From: UBA4744 sp963723165
GTDB taxonomy: Bacteria > Actinomycetota > Acidimicrobiia > Spongiisociales > UBA4744
DNA: 64,000 bases
NCBI GenBank assembly: GCA_963723165.1
Contig: CAVRPP010000008.1
Coordinates: forward strand, 1 to 64,000
Direction of reading: 5' to 3'
Shown here piece by piece: positions 25,945 to 35,095 of this stretch (within the stretch, counting starts at the first letter, position 1; the number at the start of each line of letters is the position of its first letter). The notes beneath the pieces are model-generated. The model saw only the letters and a program-made list of their open reading frames with translations, ran no database searches and was not told the origin of the DNA. The position numbers and the translations under genes were made by a program.

Positions 25945-27890
25945 CAGTCGCCCTCCACCCTTGGATCGGTGATCGCGGTCGGTTCGAGACCCAGCAGATA
26001 CTGCATGATATGCCTGGCGACGGGAGCAGCCACTCGCCCTCCGCTTCCACCCTCTTCCACCACCACCACGACCACATACTTCGGGTTATCGACGGGCGCG
26101 ACCCCGGCAAACCAGGCCGTGTTGTCCCGGTTCTTGCATATCCGGTCTTCTCCGACGCCCTCACACTCCTGCCCCATCTGGGCTGTGCCCGTCTTGCCGC
26201 CCACCCGGAAGGCGTCGGAGCCCATATCGGAGAACGCGGACGCGGCCGTACCCGCCGTCGTGACGCGACGCATGTCGTCGAGCAGCGACCGGACGGTCGC
26301 AGGAGAGATATTGATGTCCCGAACGGCCACCGGGCCGTATTCTTCGGCGACCTGGCCATCGGCATCCACGGATCGTTGCACGACCCTGGGCTGCCAGAAG
26401 GTACCACCGTTGACGAGGGTGGCGTAGGCGCTGGCCAGTTGCAACGGGGTACTCAACACCGCGCCCTGACCAACGGCAGTTTGCATCAAGTCCCCACCCA
26501 GCCAACCTTCGTCGCGCACTCGCCAGGGCTGCTTCTCTTTCCATTCGTCGAACAGATCCCGGTCGGGCACGATCCCTTGCGCCTCGTACGGGAGATCGAT
26601 TCCCGTACGCTCGCCCATTCCGACGGCACGGGCCCAATCCTGGATCACGCCCTCCCGGTCGGTCTCCTTGAAGTCGTTCCAGATTCGCAAGGCGATTTGC
26701 CAGAAGTAGATGTTGCAGGACCTTTCAAACGCCGTGTGCAGATCCTGCAGTCCGTCGTCGTTCGGCCAGGTCCAGTTGCGCCAGACCAGCTGTGACGCAT
26801 CGGTAAACGGTGCATTGAGCCTTGAGCTACATTCGATCAAGTCGTTGGCGGACACCGTACCTTCGGGAAAGATCCGCTCTTCGAGGGCGGTCGTATACGT
26901 GATCGCCTTGAACGTGGACGCCGGCGGGTAGAGAGCCTGAATGGCGAGATTGCTGAAGACCTTTCTTTCGAGCAGCGCATCGAACTCCCTCTGGGTCAAC
27001 CCGCTCACAAAAACCTCGGGATTGAAATCCGGATACGAACCCATGGCGAGAATCGACCCGTCGGTGACGTCGATGACCACCCCGGCGGACCGCTCGGCGA
27101 AGTTCGTGTACTTGTTGGTGGCGACCTTCACCCGGTTGGCCAGTCGAACGGCCTCCTCGAGTGCAAACTCCAAGACCTCTTGCGTGTCGATATCGGTGGT
27201 CAGCTGCAACGTGGCCCCCGCTCTGGCCGGCTCACCGCCCAGCGGTTTGAGCACTTTGCCACCAGCGTTGACTTGGTTGGCGACCCAACCGGCGGTGCCC
27301 TGCAGCGGATCATCGTAAGAACGCTCGACGCCGGACTTGCCGACTGTGCTGTTGGGATCGAGCTTCGGGTTCTCCTCCAGGTCACCCGGTGAGGGACGCC
27401 CGATGTGTCCGAGTACGTGCGCCATCACGTCGCCTTGCGGGTACCGGCGAACCGGCACCTCTTCGATCCCGACGCCCGGGAGTTCATCCTGGTGCTCCAG
27501 CACGTAGAACTCGGTTTCGGCATCGACCTCGGCAAGCAGGAACCGCGCTCCGGAACCGGCGGCTTGGAAGGCGGCAGACACCTCCACTGCTGCCAACTCG
27601 AGCAACCCTGAGAGTTGTTGAATGACTCGTTCCTCATCCTCGAGGAAGATCTGTTTCCGGTCGACAACGATCCACGGTTCCAAGCGGCTCGTGGCCAGCG
27701 GTATCCCGTCCCGGTCGATGATGTTGCCGCGAGGCGCCAGGGTTGGGTCCAGGCGAACAATCTGTTCGTCTGCCTGCTGTTCGTACGTCTCGCCTGCTGC
27801 GATCTGCACAAACCACAGCCGGGTGAACAAGACGGCGAACATCGCCACGAAGACAAGAGTCATCCAGGTGAGCCGCCAGCTGAGTTTCAT
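25944..27890 (-). CDS. mrdA: Penicillin-binding protein 2, elongation transpeptidase
   Basis: PBP2 crosslinks peptidoglycan in the elongasome. The 648-residue protein has an N-terminal membrane anchor (TWMTLVFVAMFAVLFTRLW), a PBP dimerisation (pedestal) domain, and a transpeptidase domain with active-site PPASTFKAIT (SxxK), ERSCNIYF (SxN) and VGGKTGTAQM (KTG). All catalytic motifs are intact. It overlaps mreD (4 bases) and rodA (1 base). Confidence 0.94.
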   Translation of the reverse strand: MKLSWRLTWMTLVFVAMFAVLFTRLWFVQIAAGETYEQQADEQIVRLDPTLAPRGNIIDRDGIPLATSRLEPWIVVDRKQIFLEDEERVIQQLSGLLELAAVEVSAAFQAAGSGARFLLAEVDAETEFYVLEHQDELPGVGIEEVPVRRYPQGDVMAHVLGHIGRPSPGDLEENPKLDPNSTVGKSGVERSYDDPLQGTAGWVANQVNAGGKVLKPLGGEPARAGATLQLTTDIDTQEVLEFALEEAVRLANRVKVATNKYTNFAERSAGVVIDVTDGSILAMGSYPDFNPEVFVSGLTQREFDALLERKVFSNLAIQALYPPASTFKAITYTTALEERIFPEGTVSANDLIECSSRLNAPFTDASQLVWRNWTWPNDDGLQDLHTAFERSCNIYFWQIALRIWNDFKETDREGVIQDWARAVGMGERTGIDLPYEAQGIVPDRDLFDEWKEKQPWRVRDEGWLGGDLMQTAVGQGAVLSTPLQLASAYATLVNGGTFWQPRVVQRSVDADGQVAEEYGPVAVRDINISPATVRSLLDDMRRVTTAGTAASAFSDMGSDAFRVGGKTGTAQMGQECEGVGEDRICKNRDNTAWFAGVAPVDNPKYVVVVVVEEGGSGGRVAAPVARHIMQYLLGLEPTAITDPRVEGD

Positions 27891-28393
27891 AGCAGGGAAT
27901 CCCTTCTGCGACGGCCTGCAACCAGCAGGGTGACCAGCGGGAAGAGCACAGCGGCCACAACGAGGTTATAGACCGGGACAAGAAGTATCTTCCGGAACAC
28001 GTTGGGATCGCGGAAGCTGGCTTCTCCGAACAACGTACCGATCACAACCACCAGGACAACACCGAGCAAGCTGAGCAAGACTACGGCGATGCCCGTTGCA
28101 ACCACGTTGATATCGAACCGGTCTCTCATCCGGACGGTCGTGTAGGCAATCAGCGTCAACACCAGGGCTCGCAACCCGAGCGGCGAGCTTCCTAGAAGGT
28201 CCATTGCGAGGCCCGACGTAAAACCGAGCAATACCGCCGGCTCGGCGTCGAGGCGGCGAGCCACGGCGATTACGGTCAGCATCACCAGATCCGGGGCAAC
28301 CTCGAAGATCCGCACCTGAGCGAAGAGCGTGGTCTGCAGCAGCACCGCGAAGGCTGCCGCCAGCAAGGACAGGCCGATTGCCCTGGTTCTCAT
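27887..28393 (-). CDS. mreD: Rod shape-determining protein MreD
   Basis: A small membrane protein of 168 residues with about five helices, including LDAEPAVLLGFTSGLAMDLLG, the conserved MreD segment. It links MreC to the membrane part of the elongasome. It overlaps mreC and mrdA by 4 bases each, giving tight coupling. Confidence 0.88.
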   Translation of the reverse strand: MRTRAIGLSLLAAAFAVLLQTTLFAQVRIFEVAPDLVMLTVIAVARRLDAEPAVLLGFTSGLAMDLLGSSPLGLRALVLTLIAYTTVRMRDRFDINVVATGIAVVLLSLLGVVLVVVIGTLFGEASFRDPNVFRKILLVPVYNLVVAAVLFPLVTLLVAGRRRRDSLL

Positions 28394-29289
28394 GGCGTAC
28401 CCGTCTCAGATCCGGCGTCGCCCGGTGAAGCTTCTTCCGTCGCCGGTTGCTCGTCAGATTCGTCTTCGGCTGCGAAGGTCCATTGGAGCACCACGACCAG
28501 CTTCAACCGGTTGAAATCCGCCAGGGGGATGGCTTCCGTCCTGATTTTGGCAGCTTCCGGAGTAGCGGATTCCGCCACTTTGGCGACAGACAGCCCCGGC
28601 GGGAACTTGGTGCTACCTGCGGTCAACAGCAGATAACCTGCAAAGACCGGCTCCGTGGCGGGATTCACCTCGAGGATGAGGATGCCGCTTCCCTGCCCGA
28701 GCACAATCCCGGTCTCGGCGGTCTGCGATGCGACCGTAACGGCTCCGGTCGGTCGAATGATCGGCACCACCGTTGCAGAAGAAGGAGTGACAAGGCTGAT
28801 CTCCCCTACCAGTGCCCCGTTCTCGTCCACAACCGGATTGCCAACCACAAGGCCATCGCTGGTGCCTTTGTCGATCGTGAAGCTCGAATCGAAATTGTCG
28901 CCGCGCGCAATCACTCTGGCCGGTTTCGTGGGGATGGACTCGTCCGGGAGTTCGAGGTCGGCTACCCGCCGCAGCGTCTCCACTTCCGCTTCGAGCGTCC
29001 CGACTTCATCTACCCGGGCCTCGAGTTCAGAAATGCGCCTCCGCAGGGACTCGTTCTCGGCCCTCAGTCCGGCCAGATTGGCAAGGCCGTCGATGAAGTC
29101 CACCACCGGCGAGATCAAAGAGGTAGCGAACTCCTGGACCGGAGCGAAGATCGACTGCGTTCCTTCCCGCAGCGTTCCCCCAACGCCGCCGCCCGATGCC
29201 CGAATATCGAAAGTCATCAGCAGGAAGGAGAGGACAACGAGTACTGCCAGCATCGGTGTTGCGCGATCGCGATGACGCCTTTCCCTCAT
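28390..29289 (-). CDS. mreC: Rod shape-determining protein MreC
   Basis: MreC is an extracytoplasmic scaffold that activates PBP2/RodA. The 299-residue protein has one N-terminal membrane helix (MLAVLVVLSFLLMTF), a coiled-coil (LRAENESLRRRISELEARVD) and two beta-barrel domains (ARVIARGDNFDSSFTIDKG, GNPVVDENGALVGEISLV). An acidic C-terminal tail of about 30 residues (AAEDESDEQPATEEASPG) is extra. Lies 63 bases after mreB. Confidence 0.93.
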   Translation of the reverse strand: MRERRHRDRATPMLAVLVVLSFLLMTFDIRASGGGVGGTLREGTQSIFAPVQEFATSLISPVVDFIDGLANLAGLRAENESLRRRISELEARVDEVGTLEAEVETLRRVADLELPDESIPTKPARVIARGDNFDSSFTIDKGTSDGLVVGNPVVDENGALVGEISLVTPSSATVVPIIRPTGAVTVASQTAETGIVLGQGSGILILEVNPATEPVFAGYLLLTAGSTKFPPGLSVAKVAESATPEAAKIRTEAIPLADFNRLKLVVVLQWTFAAEDESDEQPATEEASPGDAGSETGTP

Positions 29290-29352
29290 GGCCTGGACAT
29301 CCTCAGGGTCGAACCCTCCCCCGAGTCGGCCACGAGTGTCATCAAGGTCACC

Positions 29353-30384
29353 TCAGGCGCGGCTCGACGAGACCAGGACCCCCTGTAAGGCATCGAACTC
29401 TTCGAGGCACTTCCCCGAGCCCACCACCACCGACTGCAAAGGTCGATCTGCGGTCACGATCGGCATGCCAGTCTCGTAGGCAAGTCGTTCGTCGATGCCA
29501 TGGAGCAAAGCCCCTCCGCCCGTCATCACGATGCCCCGCTCCATGATGTCGCCCGACAGCTCCGGGGGAGTTTTATCGAGCGTGAATTTCACTGCGTCCA
29601 CGGTCTGCTGGACCGGTTCCTCGATCGCTTCACGGATTTCTGGACTGGACAGCACGATTGTCTTGGGGAGCCCCGAAATCAGATCACGGCCCCGCACTTC
29701 CGCTGCGGGTTCCTCGGCATAGGGAAAGGCCGATCCGATCGCCATCTTGATCTGTTCTGCGGTCCGTTCACCAAGCAGGAGGTTGTATTCCTTCTTGACC
29801 CAGTCAATGATGGCTTCGTCCAGCTCATCACCGCCGATGCGGATACTCCTGGACACCACGATCCCTCCGAGCGAGATCACTGCGACCTCGGTCGTCCCCC
29901 CGCCAATATCAACCACCATGCTGCCGGAGGGCTCTCCCACGGGCAATCCGACACCAATAGCGGCCGCCATCGGCTCTTCGATGGTGTAGGCCCGACGCGC
30001 TCCGGCGTGGTAGGCCGCCTCTTCAACCGCCCTGCGCTCAACCGGAGTGATGCCCGAGGGGACACAGATCACGATGCGGGGCTTCGCCCATCGCCGCTTG
30101 TGGACCTTCTGGATGAAGTAGCGGAGCATCTTCTCGGTGATATCGAAATCGGCGATGACCCCGTCGCGGAGAGGTCGGATCGCCTGTATATACGAGGGCG
30201 TCCGCCCGATCATTCGCTTGGCTTCCATACCCACAGCCAGGGCGCGGTTGTTGCGCGTGTTGATCGCAACAACCGACGGTTCGTTGAGAACGATGCCGGA
30301 GCCGCGCACGTATACCAGCGTGTTAGCCGTGCCGAGGTCGATGGCCATATCCTGACCAGCAACAGCAAAAAGTGAGTCAGCCAT
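29353..30384 (-). CDS. mreB: Actin-like cell-shape protein MreB
   Basis: MreB forms membrane-bound filaments that guide cell-wall synthesis. The 343-residue protein has the actin-fold nucleotide motifs DLGTANTLVYVRGSG (phosphate 1), VVDIGGGTTEVAVISLGG (phosphate 2) and GIVMTGGGALLHGID (adenosine). It is the first gene of mreB-mreC-mreD-mrdA-rodA, pointing to a rod-shaped cell. Confidence 0.97.
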   Translation of the reverse strand: MADSLFAVAGQDMAIDLGTANTLVYVRGSGIVLNEPSVVAINTRNNRALAVGMEAKRMIGRTPSYIQAIRPLRDGVIADFDITEKMLRYFIQKVHKRRWAKPRIVICVPSGITPVERRAVEEAAYHAGARRAYTIEEPMAAAIGVGLPVGEPSGSMVVDIGGGTTEVAVISLGGIVVSRSIRIGGDELDEAIIDWVKKEYNLLLGERTAEQIKMAIGSAFPYAEEPAAEVRGRDLISGLPKTIVLSSPEIREAIEEPVQQTVDAVKFTLDKTPPELSGDIMERGIVMTGGGALLHGIDERLAYETGMPIVTADRPLQSVVVGSGKCLEEFDALQGVLVSSSRA

Positions 30385-30611
30385 AGAGGCCCCAGATCCG
30401 AGAACCCAGACAGCTTACCGGTCGCTTGTCGGAATGGCTATGTGGAGTGGGCCACCGGGAGTTGTGGCAGCGACACAATGCGTAGCAGCAGGCCTATGAG
30501 CACCGACGCCGCATGGCCCGGGCGTAGGAGGAGCTCCGCCCGCCCGTGATGGCGCCGACCCCACCTATCCCGCCGGTGCCGCCGTCGAGCTTCCCCTGGG
30601 AAAGGTCCTCC

Positions 30612-31019
30612 TCAAGCTCCGAAGAAGATGCCCAACTCCCGCTCTGCGCTGGCCGGTGAGTCTGATCCGTGCACGATGTTGGTGGTGACGATGAGGCCAA
30701 AGTCACCGCGAATCGTCCCCGGGGCTGCTTGCTTGGGATCCGTTGCGCCCATCAAGGCTCGGGCAACGCTGACTGCGGACTCGCCGGACCACTCCATCGC
30801 AACGACCGGACCGCTGGTGATGAACTCAACGAGGTCCGCAAAGAAAGGCTTCTCAGTGTGCTCCCCGTAATGCACGCCGGCCATTGCCTCGTCGATCTGC
30901 AGCATGCGGATCCGTTCGAGCCGCAGCCCTTTGCGCTCAAAGCGGGAGATGACCTCGCCGACCAGGCCGCGGGCAACGCCATCCGGCTTGACCATAGTGA
31001 AGGTGTTCTCGGTACCCAT
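30612..31019 (-). CDS. ndk: Nucleoside diphosphate kinase
   Basis: Ndk equilibrates nucleoside triphosphate pools through a phospho-histidine. The 135-residue protein has the start ENTFTMVKPDGVARG, and the active-site block TNIVHGSDSPASAEREL with the catalytic His. Standard length. It lies between folC and mreB on the same strand; the 227 bases to mreB contain no supported gene. Confidence 0.97.
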   Translation of the reverse strand: MGTENTFTMVKPDGVARGLVGEVISRFERKGLRLERIRMLQIDEAMAGVHYGEHTEKPFFADLVEFITSGPVVAMEWSGESAVSVARALMGATDPKQAAPGTIRGDFGLIVTTNIVHGSDSPASAERELGIFFGA

Positions 31020-31055
31020 GTGCTCTCCTTGGATGTTCCGGGGAATGGTAAACCG

Positions 31056-32396
31056 TCAAGCAAGGCCGTGAAACTGCGTGGACCTTGGCAATGAGGCATC
31101 CGCTCCACGCAGAACCGGGCGTGCTTCCCCCACGACGTACAGAGACCCGGTAACCACCAACCCACCATCGGAGGGCGTCGCCACTCTGGCCGTGGTAACC
31201 GCCAGGGGAACGTTGGCTATTTCCGTGACCTCAACGTCCGGGCCCAGGACCCGCCGGGCGGCCGCCGCCAGCTCCGCCGGTGGCCGCGCCCGGTCACTGT
31301 CGGGGGCTGTTGCATAGAAGTGCCCCACCACCCCTTCGAGGTTCGCCAACATGGCATCGAGATCCTTGTCGCCCAGGACTCCCATGACCACGGTCCACTC
31401 CAGCGCCGGGAATTCCTCCGAAATGGCATCCGCCAAAGCCCCGAATCCCTCTTCGTTATGGGCACCATCGATAATCACGAGAGGTCTGTGCCCCAGCACC
31501 TCGAGGCGCCCTGGGGACGAAGCAGCGCCGGCCCCTTCGACGGCCGCTTCGGCCGACAGAGCCCGCCCGTAGAGTTCCTCCACTGCCGCCACGGCCACCG
31601 CCAGATTCACCGTCTGGTGGCGGCCATGAAGAGGCAGGTACAGCTCGGGATACGTCCCGTAGATGCCTTCCACCTCACACAACCAGCCGCCCACCGCCCG
31701 GTCTGCTTCCGCTACCCGGAAATCGTGGCCGTAGCGTCGCAAGTCGATCGACCGGGAGGCAGCGTGGGCGAGGGCTTCCCGATCGACATCCCCGAACATG
31801 GGTCCGGCAATCAGGACGCTGTCCGGTTTAGCGATCGCCAGCTTCTCCCTGGCTATCTGGGCGACCGTGCTCCCCAGATAGCTGACATGCTCCAAAGAAA
31901 CACCGGTCACGACGGCCACCCGGCCGTCGGCGGCGTTGGTCGCATCCAGCCTGCCGCCCAGGCCGACTTCCACCACAGCCACATCAACCGCCTGTGACGC
32001 AAACCAGGAAAAGGCAATCGCGGCAGTCAGTTCGAAATATGTTGGCCGTTCCCCGATTCTCTGTTCGAGCAGGTCCGCAAACGGCTCCACGTCGGCAACA
32101 GCCTGCGCGAATTCCTCCGGCGTTGCCTGAGCACCATTGATGGACACGCGCTCTTCAACTCGCTCCAGATGCGGAGAGGTGAAGGTTCCCACGGTCAGGC
32201 CGTGGGCGGCGAGCAGCGAAGTGGCGATGCGGGCAGTAGAGGTTTTTCCGTTGCTGCCCGTGATGTGAATGATCGGATAAGCCTCGTGAGGATTGGCCAG
32301 CAAGTCGAGCAGCGCGGTCATGCGATTCAGCCCCGGTTTCACGCCGAGACCGATATGGCGATCCAGAAACGCTATGGCGTCTTGATAGCCTGTCAC
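31056..32396 (-). CDS. folC: Folylpolyglutamate synthase / dihydrofolate synthase
   Basis: FolC adds glutamate to dihydropteroate and then to reduced folates. The 446-residue Mur-ligase-type enzyme has the P-loop HITGSNGKTSTARI, TFTSPHLERVEERV, VAVVEVGLGGRLDATN, and the second-domain HRPLVIIDGAHNEEGF. Starts at GTG 32396, 8 bases after the valS stop, so the two are probably co-transcribed with ndk following. Confidence 0.94.
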   Translation of the reverse strand: MTGYQDAIAFLDRHIGLGVKPGLNRMTALLDLLANPHEAYPIIHITGSNGKTSTARIATSLLAAHGLTVGTFTSPHLERVEERVSINGAQATPEEFAQAVADVEPFADLLEQRIGERPTYFELTAAIAFSWFASQAVDVAVVEVGLGGRLDATNAADGRVAVVTGVSLEHVSYLGSTVAQIAREKLAIAKPDSVLIAGPMFGDVDREALAHAASRSIDLRRYGHDFRVAEADRAVGGWLCEVEGIYGTYPELYLPLHGRHQTVNLAVAVAAVEELYGRALSAEAAVEGAGAASSPGRLEVLGHRPLVIIDGAHNEEGFGALADAISEEFPALEWTVVMGVLGDKDLDAMLANLEGVVGHFYATAPDSDRARPPAELAAAARRVLGPDVEVTEIANVPLAVTTARVATPSDGGLVVTGSLYVVGEARPVLRGADASLPRSTQFHGLA

Positions 32397-32404
32397 AACG
32401 TACG

Positions 32405-35005
32405 TCAGCTGCCCAGCTCGACAAGCTGAGACTTGAGTTTGTCAATCAACTCGCCGAGCTCGAGCGCTTTGGCTTTCTCCTTGTCGACGACCTCGGCGGG
32501 CGCCTTCTCCAAGAAGGATCGATTGGCCAGCTTGCCTTCAGTTCGGGCCAGATCTGTGGCAGCCGCGCTACGCCGCTTCTCCAGCCTGGCACGCTCCGCA
32601 TCGAGGTCGATGAGACCCTCCAGTGCGATATAGCCATCGAGAGAGCCGGCCACGATTCTGGTGAATCCGCTCCCGGCCGGCGGCGATTCGACAAAACGTG
32701 GCCGGGTGGCGGCCAGAGCTTCGAGCTGTTCGGTCCACCAGTCCTCCGCCAGTTTCTCCGGGTCGATGATCGTGACTGTCAACGGAACCCGGGGAGCGAT
32801 ACCGTGTCCGGCCTTGAACCGACGTATGCCGGTAACCAGTTCCTGCAGCGATTCGACGCCCGTGACGGCTCCCCTATCGGGCGGCGCAGGCCAACGAGAT
32901 CCGGCCAGCAATCCCTTGCCGACCAGGGTGCCCCAGAGTTCCTCGGTCAGGAAGGGAATGGCCGGGTGGAACAGTTTGAGCAGATCACGCAGGACTGCAC
33001 CGAGGGTCGCCCGGGTGGCATCAGCGGCAGCGGGATCTCGCAGCGGGCCCTTCGCCATTTCTAGATACCAGTCGAACACCTCCGACCAGGCGAATTTGTA
33101 CAGCAGGCCGTAGGCGTCGGAGAAACGGTACAGCTCGCATAATTCGTCAAAGCGCTTCGTCACGACGGCGAGCCTGTGCAAAATCCACTGGTCGATCGGC
33201 CCGGGATCCTCCGGATACCCGCCGTCGATCGGTACCGATTGGGCCTCGAGGTGATGGAGTGCAAACCGGATGGCATTCCAGATCTTGTTTCCGAACTTGC
33301 GGGCACCGATGACCCACTCGGTATCGAAGGGCACGTCGTGGCCCGGTGCCGCGGCCTGGATGAGCGCCAACCGGAGCGGATCGGCACCGTGTTCGGCGAT
33401 CACATCGAGCGGATCGATAGCGTTGCCTATGGACTTGGACATCTTGCGGCCGGAAGCGTCCCGCACCAGCCCGTGAATAACGGTGTCGGCAAAGGGAGCC
33501 TCGCCCATGAAGTACAAACCCATCTGCATCATCCTGGCCACCCAGAAGTAGATGATGTCAAAACCGGTGATGAGCACCGCGTTGGGGTAGAAGCGATCGA
33601 GATCATCTGTGCGGTCGGGCCACCCGAGTGTGGAGAACGGCCACAACGCCGACGAAAACCATGTGTCCAGCACATCGTCGTCCTGGTGCAGTGATCCCCC
33701 GCCACATGCAGAACAGGCCACCGGGTCATCCCGGGACACGATGGTCTCGCTGCAGTCATCGCAATACCAGGCCGGAATCCGATGGCCCCACCAGATCTGC
33801 CGACTGATGCACCAGTCGCGCAGATTCTCCATCCAATGGAAGTAGTTCTTCTCCCAGCGCCGCGGAACAAATCGCGTCCGGCCGTCCCGGACCGCCTCAA
33901 TCGCAGGTCCTGTCAGGTCGGCAACGCTGACGAACCACTGCAGCGAGAGGAAGGGCTCAACGACCGTCCCGCATCGATAGCAGTGCCCGACACTGTGATG
34001 GTGCTCATCGATGCGTTCGAGGTATTTGCCCTTGCGGAGGGCATGCTTCACTGCTTCCCGGGCTTCGAATCGGTCCATCCCGGCGAACTCGCCGCCCTCT
34101 CGGGTGACGATTGCTTTCTCATCGAATATCTTGACGGCTTCCAAACCGTGCCGCTCGCCGATCTCGAAGTCGTTCGGATCGTGGGCAGGAGTGACTTTGA
34201 CAGCACCGGTTCCGAACTCCGGATCAACGGCCTCGTCTGCCACTATCGGAATCTCCCGATCAACCAGCGGCAGCCTCACCGAGCGCCCCACGAGGTGCCG
34301 GTAGCGCTCATCGTCAGGATGTACTGCGACTGCCGTGTCGCCGAGCATGGTTTCTGCCCGGGTCGTCGCAACCGTGATACCCCCGCCGCCGTCGATGAAC
34401 GGGTACGTGATGTGGACGAGTTCTCCAACGTCGTCCTCATACTCGACCTCGATCTCGGCGATGGCCGTGCCACACCGGGGACACCAGTTGATGATGCGGT
34501 TCCCGCGATAGATCAGCCCGTCTTCATACAGGCGGACAAAGACCTCTCGCACCGCCTTGCTGAGACCATCGTCGAGCGTGAAGCGTTCGCGACTCCAATC
34601 CACCGAATCGCCCAGTTTGCGCATCTGCAGGCTGATCCGATCGCCGTACTGCTCCTTCCATCGCCAGACCGCCTCGACAAAGGCTTCCCGCCCCATCTCA
34701 TGGCGATCGGTGCCCAATCCCGCCAGATCACGTTCGACCACGTTCTGGGTGGCGATTCCGGCGTGATCGGTACCGGGCAGCCAGAGCGCTGCGGCCCCCT
34801 GCATGCGTTTTCTGCGCACGATGACGTCGTAGATCGTGTGGTTGAGGGCATGGCCCATGTGGAGTGACCCGGTCACATTCGGGGGGGGAATCACGAGACA
34901 GAAGGGTTCACCACCCGGATTGTGTTCCGGTCGGAAGACTCCGGCATCCTCCCAGACGTCGTACCAGTGCGCTTCAACGTCTGACGGGTTGTAGGTATCG
35001 TTCAT
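32405..35005 (-). CDS. valS: Valyl-tRNA synthetase
   Basis: ValS charges tRNA-Val and edits mischarged threonine. The protein of about 866 residues shows the class I motifs PPPNVTGSLHMGHAL (HIGH box as HMGH) and GRKMSKSIGNAIDP (KMSKS), the LPGTDHAGIATQ block, a full editing domain (TTRAETMLGDTAVAVHP), and a C-terminal coiled coil (ERARLEKRRSAAATDL) used for tRNA binding. The start at 35005 (NDTYNPSDVEAHWYD) matches the family; an ATG at 35035 is also open. Confidence 0.96.
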   Translation of the reverse strand: MNDTYNPSDVEAHWYDVWEDAGVFRPEHNPGGEPFCLVIPPPNVTGSLHMGHALNHTIYDVIVRRKRMQGAAALWLPGTDHAGIATQNVVERDLAGLGTDRHEMGREAFVEAVWRWKEQYGDRISLQMRKLGDSVDWSRERFTLDDGLSKAVREVFVRLYEDGLIYRGNRIINWCPRCGTAIAEIEVEYEDDVGELVHITYPFIDGGGGITVATTRAETMLGDTAVAVHPDDERYRHLVGRSVRLPLVDREIPIVADEAVDPEFGTGAVKVTPAHDPNDFEIGERHGLEAVKIFDEKAIVTREGGEFAGMDRFEAREAVKHALRKGKYLERIDEHHHSVGHCYRCGTVVEPFLSLQWFVSVADLTGPAIEAVRDGRTRFVPRRWEKNYFHWMENLRDWCISRQIWWGHRIPAWYCDDCSETIVSRDDPVACSACGGGSLHQDDDVLDTWFSSALWPFSTLGWPDRTDDLDRFYPNAVLITGFDIIYFWVARMMQMGLYFMGEAPFADTVIHGLVRDASGRKMSKSIGNAIDPLDVIAEHGADPLRLALIQAAAPGHDVPFDTEWVIGARKFGNKIWNAIRFALHHLEAQSVPIDGGYPEDPGPIDQWILHRLAVVTKRFDELCELYRFSDAYGLLYKFAWSEVFDWYLEMAKGPLRDPAAADATRATLGAVLRDLLKLFHPAIPFLTEELWGTLVGKGLLAGSRWPAPPDRGAVTGVESLQELVTGIRRFKAGHGIAPRVPLTVTIIDPEKLAEDWWTEQLEALAATRPRFVESPPAGSGFTRIVAGSLDGYIALEGLIDLDAERARLEKRRSAAATDLARTEGKLANRSFLEKAPAEVVDKEKAKALELGELIDKLKSQLVELGS

Positions 35006-35095
35006 TCCATGCGTGCCCACGGCAGCTGGCTCCATTCAGGGTGATCGCGAGGCAGTGAGCCTACCGTGCTCCGCGCTCCGGGTCGGTTTCGACGA

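Noticed and set aside
28655..29275. Plus-strand frame of 206 residues over mreC
   Set aside because: Serine/threonine-rich antisense shadow of mreC with no motifs.
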